Below, in pieces: positions 1 through 9,235 of a stretch of DNA of 64,000 bases. Origin of the DNA: an uncultured bacterium. GTDB taxonomy: Bacteria; Actinomycetota; Coriobacteriia; Coriobacteriales; Eggerthellaceae. The stretch is from the NCBI GenBank assembly GCA_905215325.1, contig CAJMPP010000001.1, positions 122,817 to 186,816 of the forward strand. Reading direction: 5' to 3'. Below the pieces are notes generated by a model. That model saw only the letters and a list, made by a program, of their open reading frames with translations, ran no database searches and was not told the origin of the DNA. How positions within the stretch are numbered: position 1 is the first letter of the stretch; every line of letters begins with the position of its first letter. A program made the translations under genes and the position numbers.

Positions 1-65
1 CTTGCGTTACACTTTGGAATCGCACGTGCGAACGTGGTAGGTACTTGTTCTTAGAAGGAGACCCC

Positions 66-695
66 ATGGGCAGGAAGCACAAGTTCGACTATTTCGGCGC
101 ATTCGAGCAGCACTCGAAGCTGGCCGTCGCCGAGTCGGCGTTGCTGGTTGAAACCATCGAGCAGTTCACGGAAGCATCCGCGCTCGAAGAGAACACGCAG
201 AAGGCGCATGAGATCGAGCACGAGGGCGACACGATCAACCACAAGATCTTCAAGACGGTCGCCACCGACTTCATCACCCCCATCGACCGCGAGGACATCA
301 TCGAGATGTGCCAGGCGCTCGATGACATCGTCGACGATATCGAAGACGTCATGCTCCGCTTCTACATGTACGACATCCACTTCATGCACGACCAGGCCAT
401 CGAGTTCGCGAAGCTCATCCAGGGCAGCTGCAAGGCGCTCGACAAGGCCATGTGCGACTTCCGCAACTTCAAGAAGTCGAAGAACTTCGTGAACCTCATC
501 GTGAAGGTCCACGACTTCGAGGAGCAGGCCGACCAGCTTTACACCCAGGTCATCCGCGACCTGCACGTGAAAGATTACGACAACCCCATGCGCGTGCAAG
601 TGTGGACGAACCTGTTCGACAGCATGGAAGCCTGCTGCGATGCATGCGAGCTTGCAGCCGACGTCATGAACACCATCATGCTGAAGAACGTGTAG
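66..695 (+). CDS. DUF47 (PhoU-like) phosphate transport accessory protein
   Basis: The 209-residue protein is all helical in character, with many Asp/Glu pairs in the style of PhoU/DUF47 proteins (for example the run around DDIVDDIEDV near residues 84-93, and EHEGDTINHK near 52-61). Family members usually partner a PiT-type low-affinity phosphate permease and act on the cytoplasmic side. A pit gene would be expected upstream, but only 65 bases precede this gene, so that cannot be seen. The start at 66 is preceded by an AGAAGGAG ribosome site with good spacing; an upstream in-frame ATG at 45 lies before that site and is not used here. A strong terminator follows at 727-750, so the gene ends its transcription unit. 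Confidence 0.88.
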   Translation: MGRKHKFDYFGAFEQHSKLAVAESALLVETIEQFTEASALEENTQKAHEIEHEGDTINHKIFKTVATDFITPIDREDIIEMCQALDDIVDDIEDVMLRFYMYDIHFMHDQAIEFAKLIQGSCKALDKAMCDFRNFKKSKNFVNLIVKVHDFEEQADQLYTQVIRDLHVKDYDNPMRVQVWTNLFDSMEACCDACELAADVMNTIMLKNV

Positions 696-726
696 GCGCA
701 AGCCGCACAAACCCATAGAAACGCGC

Positions 727-750
727 AAGGCCCGCTCACGCGGGCCTTTC
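727..750 (+). terminator. Rho-independent terminator of the DUF47 gene
   Basis: AAGGCCCGC, loop TCAC, GCGGGCCTT, then a short T/C tract, 32 bases after the stop codon. Confidence 0.85.
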
Positions 751-872
751 TCATGCAATGCAAAGCGAAGCGCCGGAAACGCCGGGCGCCCGGGACGACC
801 GCCTAGGCAACCGCGCGGCGCCAAACGGTCGCGCAGGGATTGCGCCTGCAAACAACCGCACTCGAACAAAAG

Positions 873-914
873 AAAGCCCGGCGCCGACGGCTATCCGCCG
901 CGACGCCGGGCTTT
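873..914 (-). terminator. Terminator of the recJ-rel-MBL operon
   Basis: An 11-bp stem (AAAGCCCGGCG with CGCCGGGCTTT) encloses an 18-20 base loop. Read on the minus strand it runs into CTTTCTTTTGTT, a good U-tract, about 30 bases after the stop of the hydrolase gene. The interval between the two convergent genes holds only this and the DUF47 terminator. Confidence 0.8.
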
Positions 915-945
915 GCGGTTGCAAGGTTGCCGACCAGGCTGCGCC

Positions 946-1605
946 TTATGCGTAGAAGGCGAACACGCGGCGACGCTCGCCGCCGATGGTGGTCAGGTTG
1001 CCGTGACCGGGCAGGACCACCGTGTCGTCGGGCAGGACCGCCAGGCGCTTGAGCGACTTGCGCATGGCCGACATGCTGCCGCCGCTGAAATCGGTGCGGC
1101 CGATGGAGCCGAAAAACAGCGTGTCGCCGGCGATCAGGACCGGCTTGGCATCCAGGCGCTCGGTGAGCGAGGAATCCAAGAACAGGCACATGCTGCCCTC
1201 GGTGTGGCCGGGGGTGCTGATGACCTTCCACGGCATGTTGCCGATCTTCACCACGTCGCCGTGGTTGACGCGCTGGTCGACCGGGCATGCGGGGAACTTC
1301 TGATCGTCGCGCGGCACGGGCTTGTCGCCGCAGATCATGTCGGCATCGATGGCCGAGGCGATGACGGTGGCGCCCGTGAGGCTGCACAGCTCGGCAGCGG
1401 CCGCAACATGATCGGAGTGGCGATGCGTCAGCACGATGGCATCGAGCTTGCGCCCGCCCAAAGCCGCCGCGATCTTCTTCGCATCGCTTGCGGGGTCCAC
1501 CACGAAGGTGGCGGAGCCGTCCGACACGACGTACACGTTGGTCTGATACGGCCCCAGAACCAGGAACGCCGCGTCAACGCACGTTCCCTTCACCTTATAT
1601 GCCAT
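946..1605 (-). CDS. Metallo-beta-lactamase fold hydrolase (glyoxalase II-like)
   Basis: This 219-residue cytosolic protein has the metal motif HxHxDH at residues 61-66 (HRHSDH), a TPGHTEGS segment near 158, the GDTLFFGSIGRTD motif and a late GHG (PGHGNLTT). These are the metal ligands of the glyoxalase II / YcbL subgroup, whose members hydrolyse thioesters such as S-lactoylglutathione or related small substrates; the exact substrate cannot be told. The start is supported by AGGAGGACAAC before the ATG. It lies 43 bases after rel with no terminator between, so it is probably the last gene of the recJ-rel operon. Confidence 0.9.
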   Translation of the reverse strand: MAYKVKGTCVDAAFLVLGPYQTNVYVVSDGSATFVVDPASDAKKIAAALGGRKLDAIVLTHRHSDHVAAAAELCSLTGATVIASAIDADMICGDKPVPRDDQKFPACPVDQRVNHGDVVKIGNMPWKVISTPGHTEGSMCLFLDSSLTERLDAKPVLIAGDTLFFGSIGRTDFSGGSMSAMRKSLKRLAVLPDDTVVLPGHGNLTTIGGERRRVFAFYA

Positions 1606-1648
1606 GTTGTCCTCCTAAATCAGTATCTTCATCCTTGCAGCCCATCCC

Positions 1649-4060
1649 CTACAGCAGGGCGGAATCCTTCCCTCCGCCGACCTTCGGCACCATGCGGCGG
1701 GCATCGAACACGCCCTCGAGCGCCTTGAGCTTGCTGAGGATGATATCGATGTGCGTGATGTCGCTGACCTGGAACAGGAAGCGCATCTCGGCCATGCCGT
1801 CGCGGTGCGACACCGTGTTCGACGACAGCACGTTAGCGCCCATGCCCGACAGCACGAGCACGACATCGGAGAGCAGCTGCAAGCGATCGAGCGCCTCGAT
1901 GTAGACCTCCACCTTGAACGACGTGTTCTTCGGCAGATCGCTTTCCCAATGCACCTTCATGATGCGCTCGGGCTGGGCCATGAGCTCCTTGGCGTTCGGG
2001 CAGTCGCGACGGTGCACCGACACGCCGCGACCGCGCGTGACGAAGCCGATGATGTCGTCGCCCGGCACGGGGTTGCAGCAGCGCGACAGGCGCACGAGCG
2101 CGCCTTCCACGCCTTCCACCACCACGCCGTTGGAGCTTTTCGTCTCGTGCTTCTTCGGCTTGTTCACCAGCGTGAGCATGGGCGGCAGCTTGCCGGTGGT
2201 CATGGCCGCCGTGCCCAGATTCAGCGGATCGGGCTGCTGATCGCCCTTGCGACCCAGCTCAGCGAGCAGACGGTTGGCCACGCTTTGCACGCTCTCCTTG
2301 CTGGTGCCGATATTGACCAGCATGTCGTCGGCATCCTTGTAGCCCAGGTGCTCGGCGACGGTGCGCAGCGCGCGCTCGGAGCGGGTGTTGGAGATGCCCA
2401 GGCCGTGCTTGCGCATCTCGCGCGCCAGCTTGTCGCGGCCGCTGAGCAGGTCGTCGGCACGGGTGACCTTGCTGAAGTACGCGCGGATCTTGTTGCGCGC
2501 GCTGGGGGTTTTCACGATGTTGAGCCAGTCGCGGCTGGGGCTTGCCGACTTCTGCGTGAGGATCTCCACGCGGTCGCCCAGCTGCAGCTCGTAGGCCAGC
2601 GGCACGATGGCGCCGTTGACCTTCGCGCCCACGCAGTGGTTGCCCACCTCGGTGTGGATGGCATAGGCGAAGTCGACGGGCGTGGATCCGGCGCGCAAGC
2701 TCATGGCCTCGCCCTTCGGCGTGAACACGAACACCTCGGTAGGCGCCAGGTCCACCTTCAGGTCCTTCAAGAACTCGCGCGAATCGTGCGTCTCGTCCTG
2801 CCAGTCCACCATCTCGCGCAGCCATGCCAGCTGCTTGTCCATGGAGTCGTTGCCGCCGCGGCCGCCCTTCTCCTTGTAGCGCCAGTGCGCCGCCACGCCG
2901 TACTCGCTTTGGCGGTGCATCTCCTCGGTGCGGATCTGCACCTCGAGCGGCCTGCCGGCGGGGCCGATGACCGTGGTGTGCAGGCTTTGGTACATGTTGA
3001 ACTTCGGCATGGCGATGTAGTCTTTGAACCGCCCGGGCATGGGGTGCCACAGCGTATGCACCGCGCCCAGCGCCGAGTAGCAGTCCTTCACCGACTTGAC
3101 GATGATGCGCACGGCGATCAGGTCGTAGATCTCGGAGAAGCCCTTGCCCTTCTTCGCCATCTTCTGATAGATGCTGTACAGGTGCTTGGGGCGACCCATG
3201 ATCTGCGCCTGGATGCTCACCTTGTCCATTTCGCCGCGCAGCACGGAGATGACCTGGTCAAGGTACTCCTCGCGCTCGAAGCGGCTTTCGGTGACCATGC
3301 GCGATACCTGCTTGAACTTGTTGGGCTCGAGGTAGTAGAAGCTCAGGTCCTCAAGCTCCCATTTGATGGAGTTGATGCCCAGGCGGTGCGCGATGGGCGC
3401 GTAGATCTCAAGCGTCTCGCGCGACTTGAAGATGCGACGATCCTCCTTGAGCGCCGCCAGGGTGCGCATGTTGTGCAGGCGGTCGGCCAGCTTGATGACG
3501 ATGACGCGGATATCCTTGCTCATTGCCACGAACATCTTGCGGATGGTGGCCGCCTGCTCGTCGGTGAGGGTTTCCACCTCGATGCGCGTGATCTTAGTGA
3601 CGCCGTCGACCAGCTGGGCCACGTGCGGGCCGAACTCCTGCTCGACAAGCTGGCTGGTCACGTCGGTGTCCTCCACCGTGTCGTGCAGAAGCGCCGCGCA
3701 CAGCGTTTCCACGTCCATGCGCAGATCGGCCAGGATGATGGCTACCTCCACCGGATGCGCGATGAACGGCTCGCCCGACTTGCGGCACGCGCCCTCGTGG
3801 GCGTTGGCGGCGAAGCGGAAGGCCTTCTCGAGCTTGGCCTCCTCCTCGTCGGTCAGGTAGCCGCGCGTCATGTCCTGCAAGTCGGAGAAGCGCTCATCAG
3901 GGGTTTTCTCGCCCTTGGGCAGCACCTTCGTGGCCTCGGTGGAAAACGCCTTCTCCGCCACGTGCGGACGGCCCAGCAGGCTATCGTCGACGGTTTGCCG
4001 GACCACGTCGGGCTGCGCCCCCAGCAGGTTCAGGTCCGATCGGCTATTCGACTTGTTCAT
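1649..4060 (-). CDS. rel: Bifunctional (p)ppGpp synthetase/hydrolase Rel
   Basis: An 803-residue RelA/SpoT homologue that makes and degrades the stringent-response alarmone. The HD hydrolase domain is intact (HD at 126-127 with ED at 130-131; FIAHPVEVA at 99-107), as is the synthetase domain (RFKDYIAMPK at 344-353, EVQIRTEEMHRQSEYGVAAHW at 373-393 in part). A TGS domain begins near 442 (EVFVFTPKG), and zinc-finger/ACT regions fill the C-terminus (CCNPVPGDD). An N-terminal extension of roughly 60 residues precedes the HD domain. The start at 4060 follows GGAGG with correct spacing and lies inside the last codons of recJ, so the two genes overlap by 17 bases and are likely translationally coupled. 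Both activities look retained from the residues present. Confidence 0.96.
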   Translation of the reverse strand: MNKSNSRSDLNLLGAQPDVVRQTVDDSLLGRPHVAEKAFSTEATKVLPKGEKTPDERFSDLQDMTRGYLTDEEEAKLEKAFRFAANAHEGACRKSGEPFIAHPVEVAIILADLRMDVETLCAALLHDTVEDTDVTSQLVEQEFGPHVAQLVDGVTKITRIEVETLTDEQAATIRKMFVAMSKDIRVIVIKLADRLHNMRTLAALKEDRRIFKSRETLEIYAPIAHRLGINSIKWELEDLSFYYLEPNKFKQVSRMVTESRFEREEYLDQVISVLRGEMDKVSIQAQIMGRPKHLYSIYQKMAKKGKGFSEIYDLIAVRIIVKSVKDCYSALGAVHTLWHPMPGRFKDYIAMPKFNMYQSLHTTVIGPAGRPLEVQIRTEEMHRQSEYGVAAHWRYKEKGGRGGNDSMDKQLAWLREMVDWQDETHDSREFLKDLKVDLAPTEVFVFTPKGEAMSLRAGSTPVDFAYAIHTEVGNHCVGAKVNGAIVPLAYELQLGDRVEILTQKSASPSRDWLNIVKTPSARNKIRAYFSKVTRADDLLSGRDKLAREMRKHGLGISNTRSERALRTVAEHLGYKDADDMLVNIGTSKESVQSVANRLLAELGRKGDQQPDPLNLGTAAMTTGKLPPMLTLVNKPKKHETKSSNGVVVEGVEGALVRLSRCCNPVPGDDIIGFVTRGRGVSVHRRDCPNAKELMAQPERIMKVHWESDLPKNTSFKVEVYIEALDRLQLLSDVVLVLSGMGANVLSSNTVSHRDGMAEMRFLFQVSDITHIDIILSKLKALEGVFDARRMVPKVGGGKDSALL

Positions 4061-7000
4061 TTCCAGCCTCCTTTGCAACGGCGGTGGTGGGCAGGATGGG
4101 ATGCGATACGCGCTTCTGCAGGTCGGCGGCGTTGCTGCGCATGACCCAATCGCGGAACGCGTGGAAGATCTCGCGCTCGTCCATCCCCTCTCGATAGCGC
4201 ACGCTGTCGGTGAGCTGCACCTTGTCCTGCGTGTCCTTCACATGGATGGAGCGCACCAGCCCGTCGGGGCCGAACATGGCGTGCGCCTCGATGAGCCCCA
4301 GCTCGCGGAACACCGCAACGGCGCACGTGACCGACGCCGTGTTCACCGGGAAGATGTCGGTGGACACGTTCTTGGCCAGCTCGGCGTCGCTGGTGGTGAA
4401 GAACAGCGTGTCGGAGGCGCGCTGCATGGCGCGCAGCTTGCGGTACACCTGCGCCAAGCTGTCGTGGCACGGCGTCATGTCCGCCAGGATGCGCTCGTTG
4501 AGGGCGCAGTCGTTGCGGCTGAACAGCAGGTGCACGCAGGCCGGCTTGCCGTCACGTCCGGCGCGGCCCGACATCTGGTTGAATTCTATCTCGTTGAAGG
4601 GCATGTGGTACAGCACCACGTGGCGGATGTTCGGGATATCCACGCCCTCGCCGAACGCGCTGGTGGCGATGAGCACCAGAAGCGCGTCGGTGCGGAACAG
4701 CTGCTCGATGCGCTTGCGCTCGCTGCGCGACAGGCCCGCGTTGTAGAAGCCGATGAGCGGCGCCACCTGCGGCGCGTGCTTGCGCAGCGCGCGGGCGACG
4801 GCCACGGACTGCTCGCGGGAGTTCACGAACACCACCGTCTTCTCGCCGGTTGCCACCAGGTTTGCCAGGTAGTTGTCGCGGCTGGGCACGTTGCGGCGGT
4901 CGTCCAGGCGCAGGTTCGGGCGATCGGAGGCGTCGAACACGCATGCGTCGATGGGCAGCTCGCGGCGCACGGCCTGGGCGCACTCGTCGTCGGCCGTGGC
5001 GGTGAGCGCGAGCACCGTGGGATTGCCCAGCCTGCGCACCGCGGAGCCGATGGTGGCGTACGCCTCGCGCTGGCCGGCGCGCGCCAGGCCCACGTGATGC
5101 GCCTCGTCGACCACCACGAACTTCACGCGGCCGGTGTAGGCGAACGAATCGGCGTGCCATGCCAAGAACTCGGGCGTGGTCAGCGCGATGTCCACGCTGC
5201 CGTCGGCCAAGCCCGCGAACGCCTGGCGGCGCTCGTCGACCGTGGACTCGCCGGTGAGCGTGACCACGGTGATGCCGAAGGGCGCCAGCGCCTCGCGCAG
5301 ATGGAACGCCTGGTCGGCGATGAGGGCGCGCAGCGGGTACACGAACAGGCTGGCCTCGCGGGCCGCCAGCGCGCGCAGCGTGGCGTGCACCTGGAAGGTA
5401 AGCGACTTGCCGCGGCCCGTGACCATGACGCCGAGCACCGACTTGCCTTCGGCAAGGTTATCCAAGATGTCGCGTTGGGCCTGGTGAAGCTGGCCGTCGC
5501 CGATGATGGCGCGCACGATGTGCTCGCGCAGGCGCTGCGGGTCCTGCCGCGCCATGGCCTCCCAATGGGCGCGGTTGACCTCCAGCTCGTTCTCGTATTC
5601 CTCGACCGCCTCGGGGTCGTGCGGCGCGTCGGCGCACAGCTCCTCGTCGCGCGTGGCGTAGAGGTCGCTCACGAAGCTGAGGTTCTCCGGGTTCAGGCAC
5701 GCCTCCAGGGCGGCGCACGTGCGCGCCGGCGACAGCGATTTGAGCATGGCCTTCACGCTGCGGCGGTTCTTCCATTCGTCTATCTGCACCTCGAACGCGG
5801 CGTTGACCACGCTGTCGGTCTTCATGAGCGCCTCGATGTCGTTGCAGTGGAACATGATGCCGGCCACCGTGGTGCGCCCGTTGGAAAGCGAGCACGAGAA
5901 GTGGTTGCGCTCGGCGCCCACCGCGCGGCTGTGCAGCAGCGTGACGTCGCGCGCCAGGTACACGGGCACGGGATGCTCCTGGCCGAACGGGGCCAGCGCG
6001 TCGAGCTGCGCCACGTTGCGCAGCGTGAGCTCGTCAAGGTTCACGCAGGCGTCGATGGTGATGAGCGGGTGGAACGCGCCCTCGGGCAGCGCGTCCATGT
6101 ACTCGCACAGGCGGCGTTCGAACTCGGGCAGTTTCTCGGTGGGAAGCGTCACTCCCACGGCCGCCTCGTGCCCGCCGAAGCGCAGCAGCAGGTCGGAGCA
6201 GCTTTCCACGGCCTTGAACAGGTTGACCTGGCCCACGCTGCGGCCGCTGCCGCGCGCCTCGTCGCCGTCGATGGTGAACAGCAGGCAGGGCACGCCGTAG
6301 GTGTTCACCAGGCGGCTGGCCACGATGCCCTTCACGCCCTCGTGCCACCCTTCGCCGGCCACCACCAGGGCGCGCTGGCCCTTGTAGGTTTCGGCGGCCT
6401 GGGCCTTGGCGATCTCGGAGAGCTCCGCCTCGATGGCGCGGCGCTGGTCGTTGACGCCCTCGAGGCGCTGCGCCTGCTGGTTTGCCTGCTCGAAGTCGTC
6501 GGTGAGCAGAAGGTCGAGCGCCAGCTGCGCGTCGCCCATGCGGCCGGCGGCGTTCAAGCGCGGGATGATGGAGAAGCTGAGGTTGGTGGCGGTGACCTGC
6601 TTGCCGGAGGCGCCGGAAGTATCGAGCAGCGCGGCGATGCACGGGCGCGGGGCCTGGTTGCTGCGGCGCAGGCCGTCGGCGACCAGGGCGCGGTTCTCGT
6701 CGCGCATGGGCATGAGGTCGGCGATGGTGCCGAGCGTGGCGAAGTCGGTGTACTGGCGCCACAGGTGCGGCTTGCCGAAGCGGCCGCCCAGCGCCTGCAC
6801 CATCTTGAGCGCCACGCCCACGCCGGCCAGGATGGCGCTGGGGCAGGCGGCATCGCGCTTCGGGTCGGCCACGGGCACGCCCTCGGGCACCAGGTCGGAG
6901 GGCTCGTGATGGTCGGTGACGGCCACTTCAATGCCGCGCTCCTGCAGCAGGCGCACCTCCTCCTTGCAGGCGATGCCGCAGTCGACGGTAACCAGGAAGT

Positions 7001-7409
7001 CAGGCTTGACCTGCGACAAGCGCTCGATGGCCGCCGGGGTTATGGCATAGCCCTCCTCGAAGCGGCGCGGGATGAACGGCGTGACGCGCGCGCCGAACTC
7101 GCGCAGGCCGCGCGTCATGACGGTGGTGGCGGAGATGCCGTCCAGGTCGAAATCGCCGAACACGAGGATATGGTCGCCGCGGCGGATGGCGGCCTCCAGC
7201 GCATCGGCGGCCTCGGACAGCCCGGGGATGATGTAGGGGTCGCGCCAGTCGCGGTCAAGCGACGGCGTGAGGAAACGGTTCGCGGCTTCCGGGGTGTCGA
7301 TGCCGCGCGAGACGAGCGTGGCCGCGATGAAGTGAGGCATGTGCAGCTCGCGCTGCAGGCATGCGACCGCCTCGGGCTCTGCCGCCTTGATGTTGAATCT
7401 GGCAGACAT
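4044..7409 (-). CDS. recJ: RecJ exonuclease fused to a RecQ-like helicase
   Basis: At 1,121 residues this is about twice the usual RecJ length. The N-terminal half is a complete RecJ: motif I DFDLDG at 86-91, TVDCG at 141-145, DHH at 166-168, GRMGD near 289-293 and GGH at 412-414, then an OB-fold region to about 560. Residues about 640-1010 are a superfamily-2 helicase of RecQ type: TGRGKS at 664-669, DEAH at 768-771, a LALTATAD motif, a VFVNSREQ motif and QMSGRAGRDG near 940. The last 110 residues may be a RecJ C-terminal domain. RecJ degrades 5' single strands and RecQ unwinds DNA for it in the RecF pathway, so the fusion joins both steps in one chain. It overlaps rel by 17 bases. Confidence 0.92.
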   Translation of the reverse strand: MSARFNIKAAEPEAVACLQRELHMPHFIAATLVSRGIDTPEAANRFLTPSLDRDWRDPYIIPGLSEAADALEAAIRRGDHILVFGDFDLDGISATTVMTRGLREFGARVTPFIPRRFEEGYAITPAAIERLSQVKPDFLVTVDCGIACKEEVRLLQERGIEVAVTDHHEPSDLVPEGVPVADPKRDAACPSAILAGVGVALKMVQALGGRFGKPHLWRQYTDFATLGTIADLMPMRDENRALVADGLRRSNQAPRPCIAALLDTSGASGKQVTATNLSFSIIPRLNAAGRMGDAQLALDLLLTDDFEQANQQAQRLEGVNDQRRAIEAELSEIAKAQAAETYKGQRALVVAGEGWHEGVKGIVASRLVNTYGVPCLLFTIDGDEARGSGRSVGQVNLFKAVESCSDLLLRFGGHEAAVGVTLPTEKLPEFERRLCEYMDALPEGAFHPLITIDACVNLDELTLRNVAQLDALAPFGQEHPVPVYLARDVTLLHSRAVGAERNHFSCSLSNGRTTVAGIMFHCNDIEALMKTDSVVNAAFEVQIDEWKNRRSVKAMLKSLSPARTCAALEACLNPENLSFVSDLYATRDEELCADAPHDPEAVEEYENELEVNRAHWEAMARQDPQRLREHIVRAIIGDGQLHQAQRDILDNLAEGKSVLGVMVTGRGKSLTFQVHATLRALAAREASLFVYPLRALIADQAFHLREALAPFGITVVTLTGESTVDERRQAFAGLADGSVDIALTTPEFLAWHADSFAYTGRVKFVVVDEAHHVGLARAGQREAYATIGSAVRRLGNPTVLALTATADDECAQAVRRELPIDACVFDASDRPNLRLDDRRNVPSRDNYLANLVATGEKTVVFVNSREQSVAVARALRKHAPQVAPLIGFYNAGLSRSERKRIEQLFRTDALLVLIATSAFGEGVDIPNIRHVVLYHMPFNEIEFNQMSGRAGRDGKPACVHLLFSRNDCALNERILADMTPCHDSLAQVYRKLRAMQRASDTLFFTTSDAELAKNVSTDIFPVNTASVTCAVAVFRELGLIEAHAMFGPDGLVRSIHVKDTQDKVQLTDSVRYREGMDEREIFHAFRDWVMRSNAADLQKRVSHPILPTTAVAKEAGNEQVE

Positions 7410-7437
7410 GGTGGGTACCTACTTATTGCAGTGCTTT

Positions 7438-7465
7438 CCTATAGTTCGCTTCTATTGTCGCACAA
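7438..7465 (-). promoter_or_regulatory. Possible recJ promoter
   Basis: On the minus strand TTGTGC (7465-7460), a 16-base spacer and TATAGG (7443-7438) lie about 30 bases before the recJ start codon. Both hexamers are imperfect. Confidence 0.4.
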
Positions 7466-7803
7466 GTGCATGGCGGCGCCGCCGGGAAGTGCCGCGGCCG
7501 GCGGGCAACGTGGCAAGCGGTTCGGGCGACGTGTCCGGATGCGCTGCGGGAGCGTGCGGGGAGGGGCGCGGCCGCGCGATGCCGTCCCGACTGCCACGCC
7601 CGCGCCATACCTGCGGCCGCTCGATGCCGTCTCGACTGCCGCATCCCCAGCGCCTCGGCCGATGTGCCCCCGCCGCCTCGGCCGCCGCACCTGCAGCCGC
7701 ACCGTTCGCAGCTTTTTTGCAGCCTTTCGCCCTTGGCCCGCAGCCTGGCGCGAGCATGCGATAATGGGGCCTTCCTACCCTGAACAACGTGCAGGAGCAT
7801 CGC
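7466..7803 (+). other. GC-rich gap with imperfect repeats before pfkA
   Basis: No gene is supported here. The stretch is very GC-rich and contains an imperfect direct repeat: GATGCCGTCYCGACTGCC occurs at 7578-7595 and 7623-7640, 45 bases apart, with related CCGC-rich sequence around it. A GATAAT at 7760-7765 could be the -10 element of the downstream kinase gene, but no -35 is evident. Confidence 0.5.
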
Positions 7804-9006
7804 ATGGCCAACTGCCTTGTCGCCCAATCGGGCGGCCCTACCGCCGTCATCAACGCCAGCCTTGCCGGCGTCATCCGCGCGAACCAGCTCAACCCGCTCT
7901 ACGACCGCGTCCTCGGCGGCCTTCACGGCATCGAGGGAACGCTGGCGGGCAACCTGTTCGACCTGACCGATTTAAGCGGCCGCGAGATCGAGGTGCTCAA
8001 GCAAACGCCCTCGTGCGCGTTGGGCACGTGCCGCTACAAGTTCTCCGATGAGGCCGATTTCCAGCGTCTCATCGACGTCATGGACGAGAACAACATCTCC
8101 ACCATGTTCTATATCGGCGGCAACGGCTCCATGTCCACGGTTGCCACCATGACGGCCTGGGCCGCCGAGCGAAACCTGGATAAGCGCTTCATCGGCATCC
8201 CGAAGACCGTCGACAACGACCTGGGGCTTATGGACCACTGCCCTGGCTTCGCCAGCGCCGCGAAGGTGGCGTGCGAGATAACGCACGCCACGCGCATGGA
8301 CTACGACGCCTACACGCGCCCCGAGGTGTTCGTGCTGGAGACCATGGGCCGCGACGCGGGCTGGCTTGCTGCAAGCACGTGCCTGACCGGCGACGTCGAC
8401 CTGCTCGTGCTGCCCGAGGTGGATTTCCGCCGCAGCATCTTCCTGGAGCAAGTGCGCGCGAAAATGGAGCGGCAGGGCAGCTGCTACGTGGTGGTGTCGG
8501 AAGGTGCGCGCTGGTACGACGGCACGTACCTGTCGGCCAACGGCAAGGCCGCCGACGGGCTGGGCCACGCCATGCTGGGCGGGGCCGCCGGGCGGTTGAA
8601 GTCAATGATCGTGGAAGCCGGCATCGTGCCGCGCTGCGTGGTGCAGGACCTGTCGCGCGTGGCGCGCTCGAGCAACTTCGCCATGAGCCTGGTCGACCTT
8701 GAGGAATCCTACGACCTGGGCGTTTCCGCGCACATGCGCAGCGCCAAGCCCGAGTTCACCGGGCAGGTGGTGGGCATCCGCCGAGGCCAGGGCGTCGACG
8801 GCGGCTACAACACCGAGTTCTTCGCCTGCCCCGCCTCCGACCTGGCCAACTTCGTGCGCCCCTTCCCCAGCGAATGGATCCTGCCGAACTACCAAGGCGT
8901 ATCCGACGAGGCGCTGGATTATTTCCGCCCGCTCATCCAAGGCGAGCCGAAGCTGATCTGCGAGAACGGCATTCCCGTGACCATGCGTCCCTTCAACAGG
9001 CGCTAG
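7804..9006 (+). CDS. pfkA: 6-phosphofructokinase (ATP or PPi donor uncertain)
   Basis: A 400-residue phosphofructokinase family protein that phosphorylates fructose 6-phosphate in glycolysis. The N-terminal QSGGPTAVIN motif, the phosphoryl-donor loop GGNGS (105-109) and PKTVDND (133-139) with the catalytic Asp137 are present. In E. coli numbering the donor-determining residues are Gly104 (ATP type) and Lys124 (PPi type), and Asp103 is replaced by Asn, so donor choice cannot be read from sequence. Length and the PKT motif are nearer to the PPi-dependent and clade III enzymes. The start at 7804 is chosen because GCAGGAG lies just upstream; a GTG at 7789 in the same frame precedes that site. Confidence 0.92.
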   Translation: MANCLVAQSGGPTAVINASLAGVIRANQLNPLYDRVLGGLHGIEGTLAGNLFDLTDLSGREIEVLKQTPSCALGTCRYKFSDEADFQRLIDVMDENNISTMFYIGGNGSMSTVATMTAWAAERNLDKRFIGIPKTVDNDLGLMDHCPGFASAAKVACEITHATRMDYDAYTRPEVFVLETMGRDAGWLAASTCLTGDVDLLVLPEVDFRRSIFLEQVRAKMERQGSCYVVVSEGARWYDGTYLSANGKAADGLGHAMLGGAAGRLKSMIVEAGIVPRCVVQDLSRVARSSNFAMSLVDLEESYDLGVSAHMRSAKPEFTGQVVGIRRGQGVDGGYNTEFFACPASDLANFVRPFPSEWILPNYQGVSDEALDYFRPLIQGEPKLICENGIPVTMRPFNRR

Positions 9007-9144
9007 CGAGCAAGGCCTGCAGGTCATAGCGCGAAGCGGCTACAGCGGCGAAGCGCTTGTCCTTGAACTTCCTCTTGAGCGGCTTCACGTTGACGCCCTG
9101 CTATCACAGCGGCACGGCACACTGCCATGCGCTTGAAACGACGG

Positions 9145-9192
9145 AAGGGCCGCACCCGTCCCCCCGCCTGGCGGGAATCGGATGCGGCCCTT
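9145..9192. terminator. Hairpin between convergent pfkA and metal-transporter genes
   Basis: AAGGGCCGCA (9145-9154) pairs with TGCGGCCCTT (9183-9192), with an inner CCGCC-TGGCGG hairpin. There is no strong U-tract on either strand, so it is a weak or bidirectional terminator. Confidence 0.5.
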
Positions 9193-9235
9193 CTACGTGC
9201 CGTCGCTTCAGCTCCGCGCCCGCGGCTTCGACGCC

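Noticed and set aside
3870..8051. A 1,393-codon plus-strand open frame
   Set aside because: It is the antisense shadow of recJ and then runs through the GC-rich gap into pfkA in the wrong frame; no ribosome site or protein motif.
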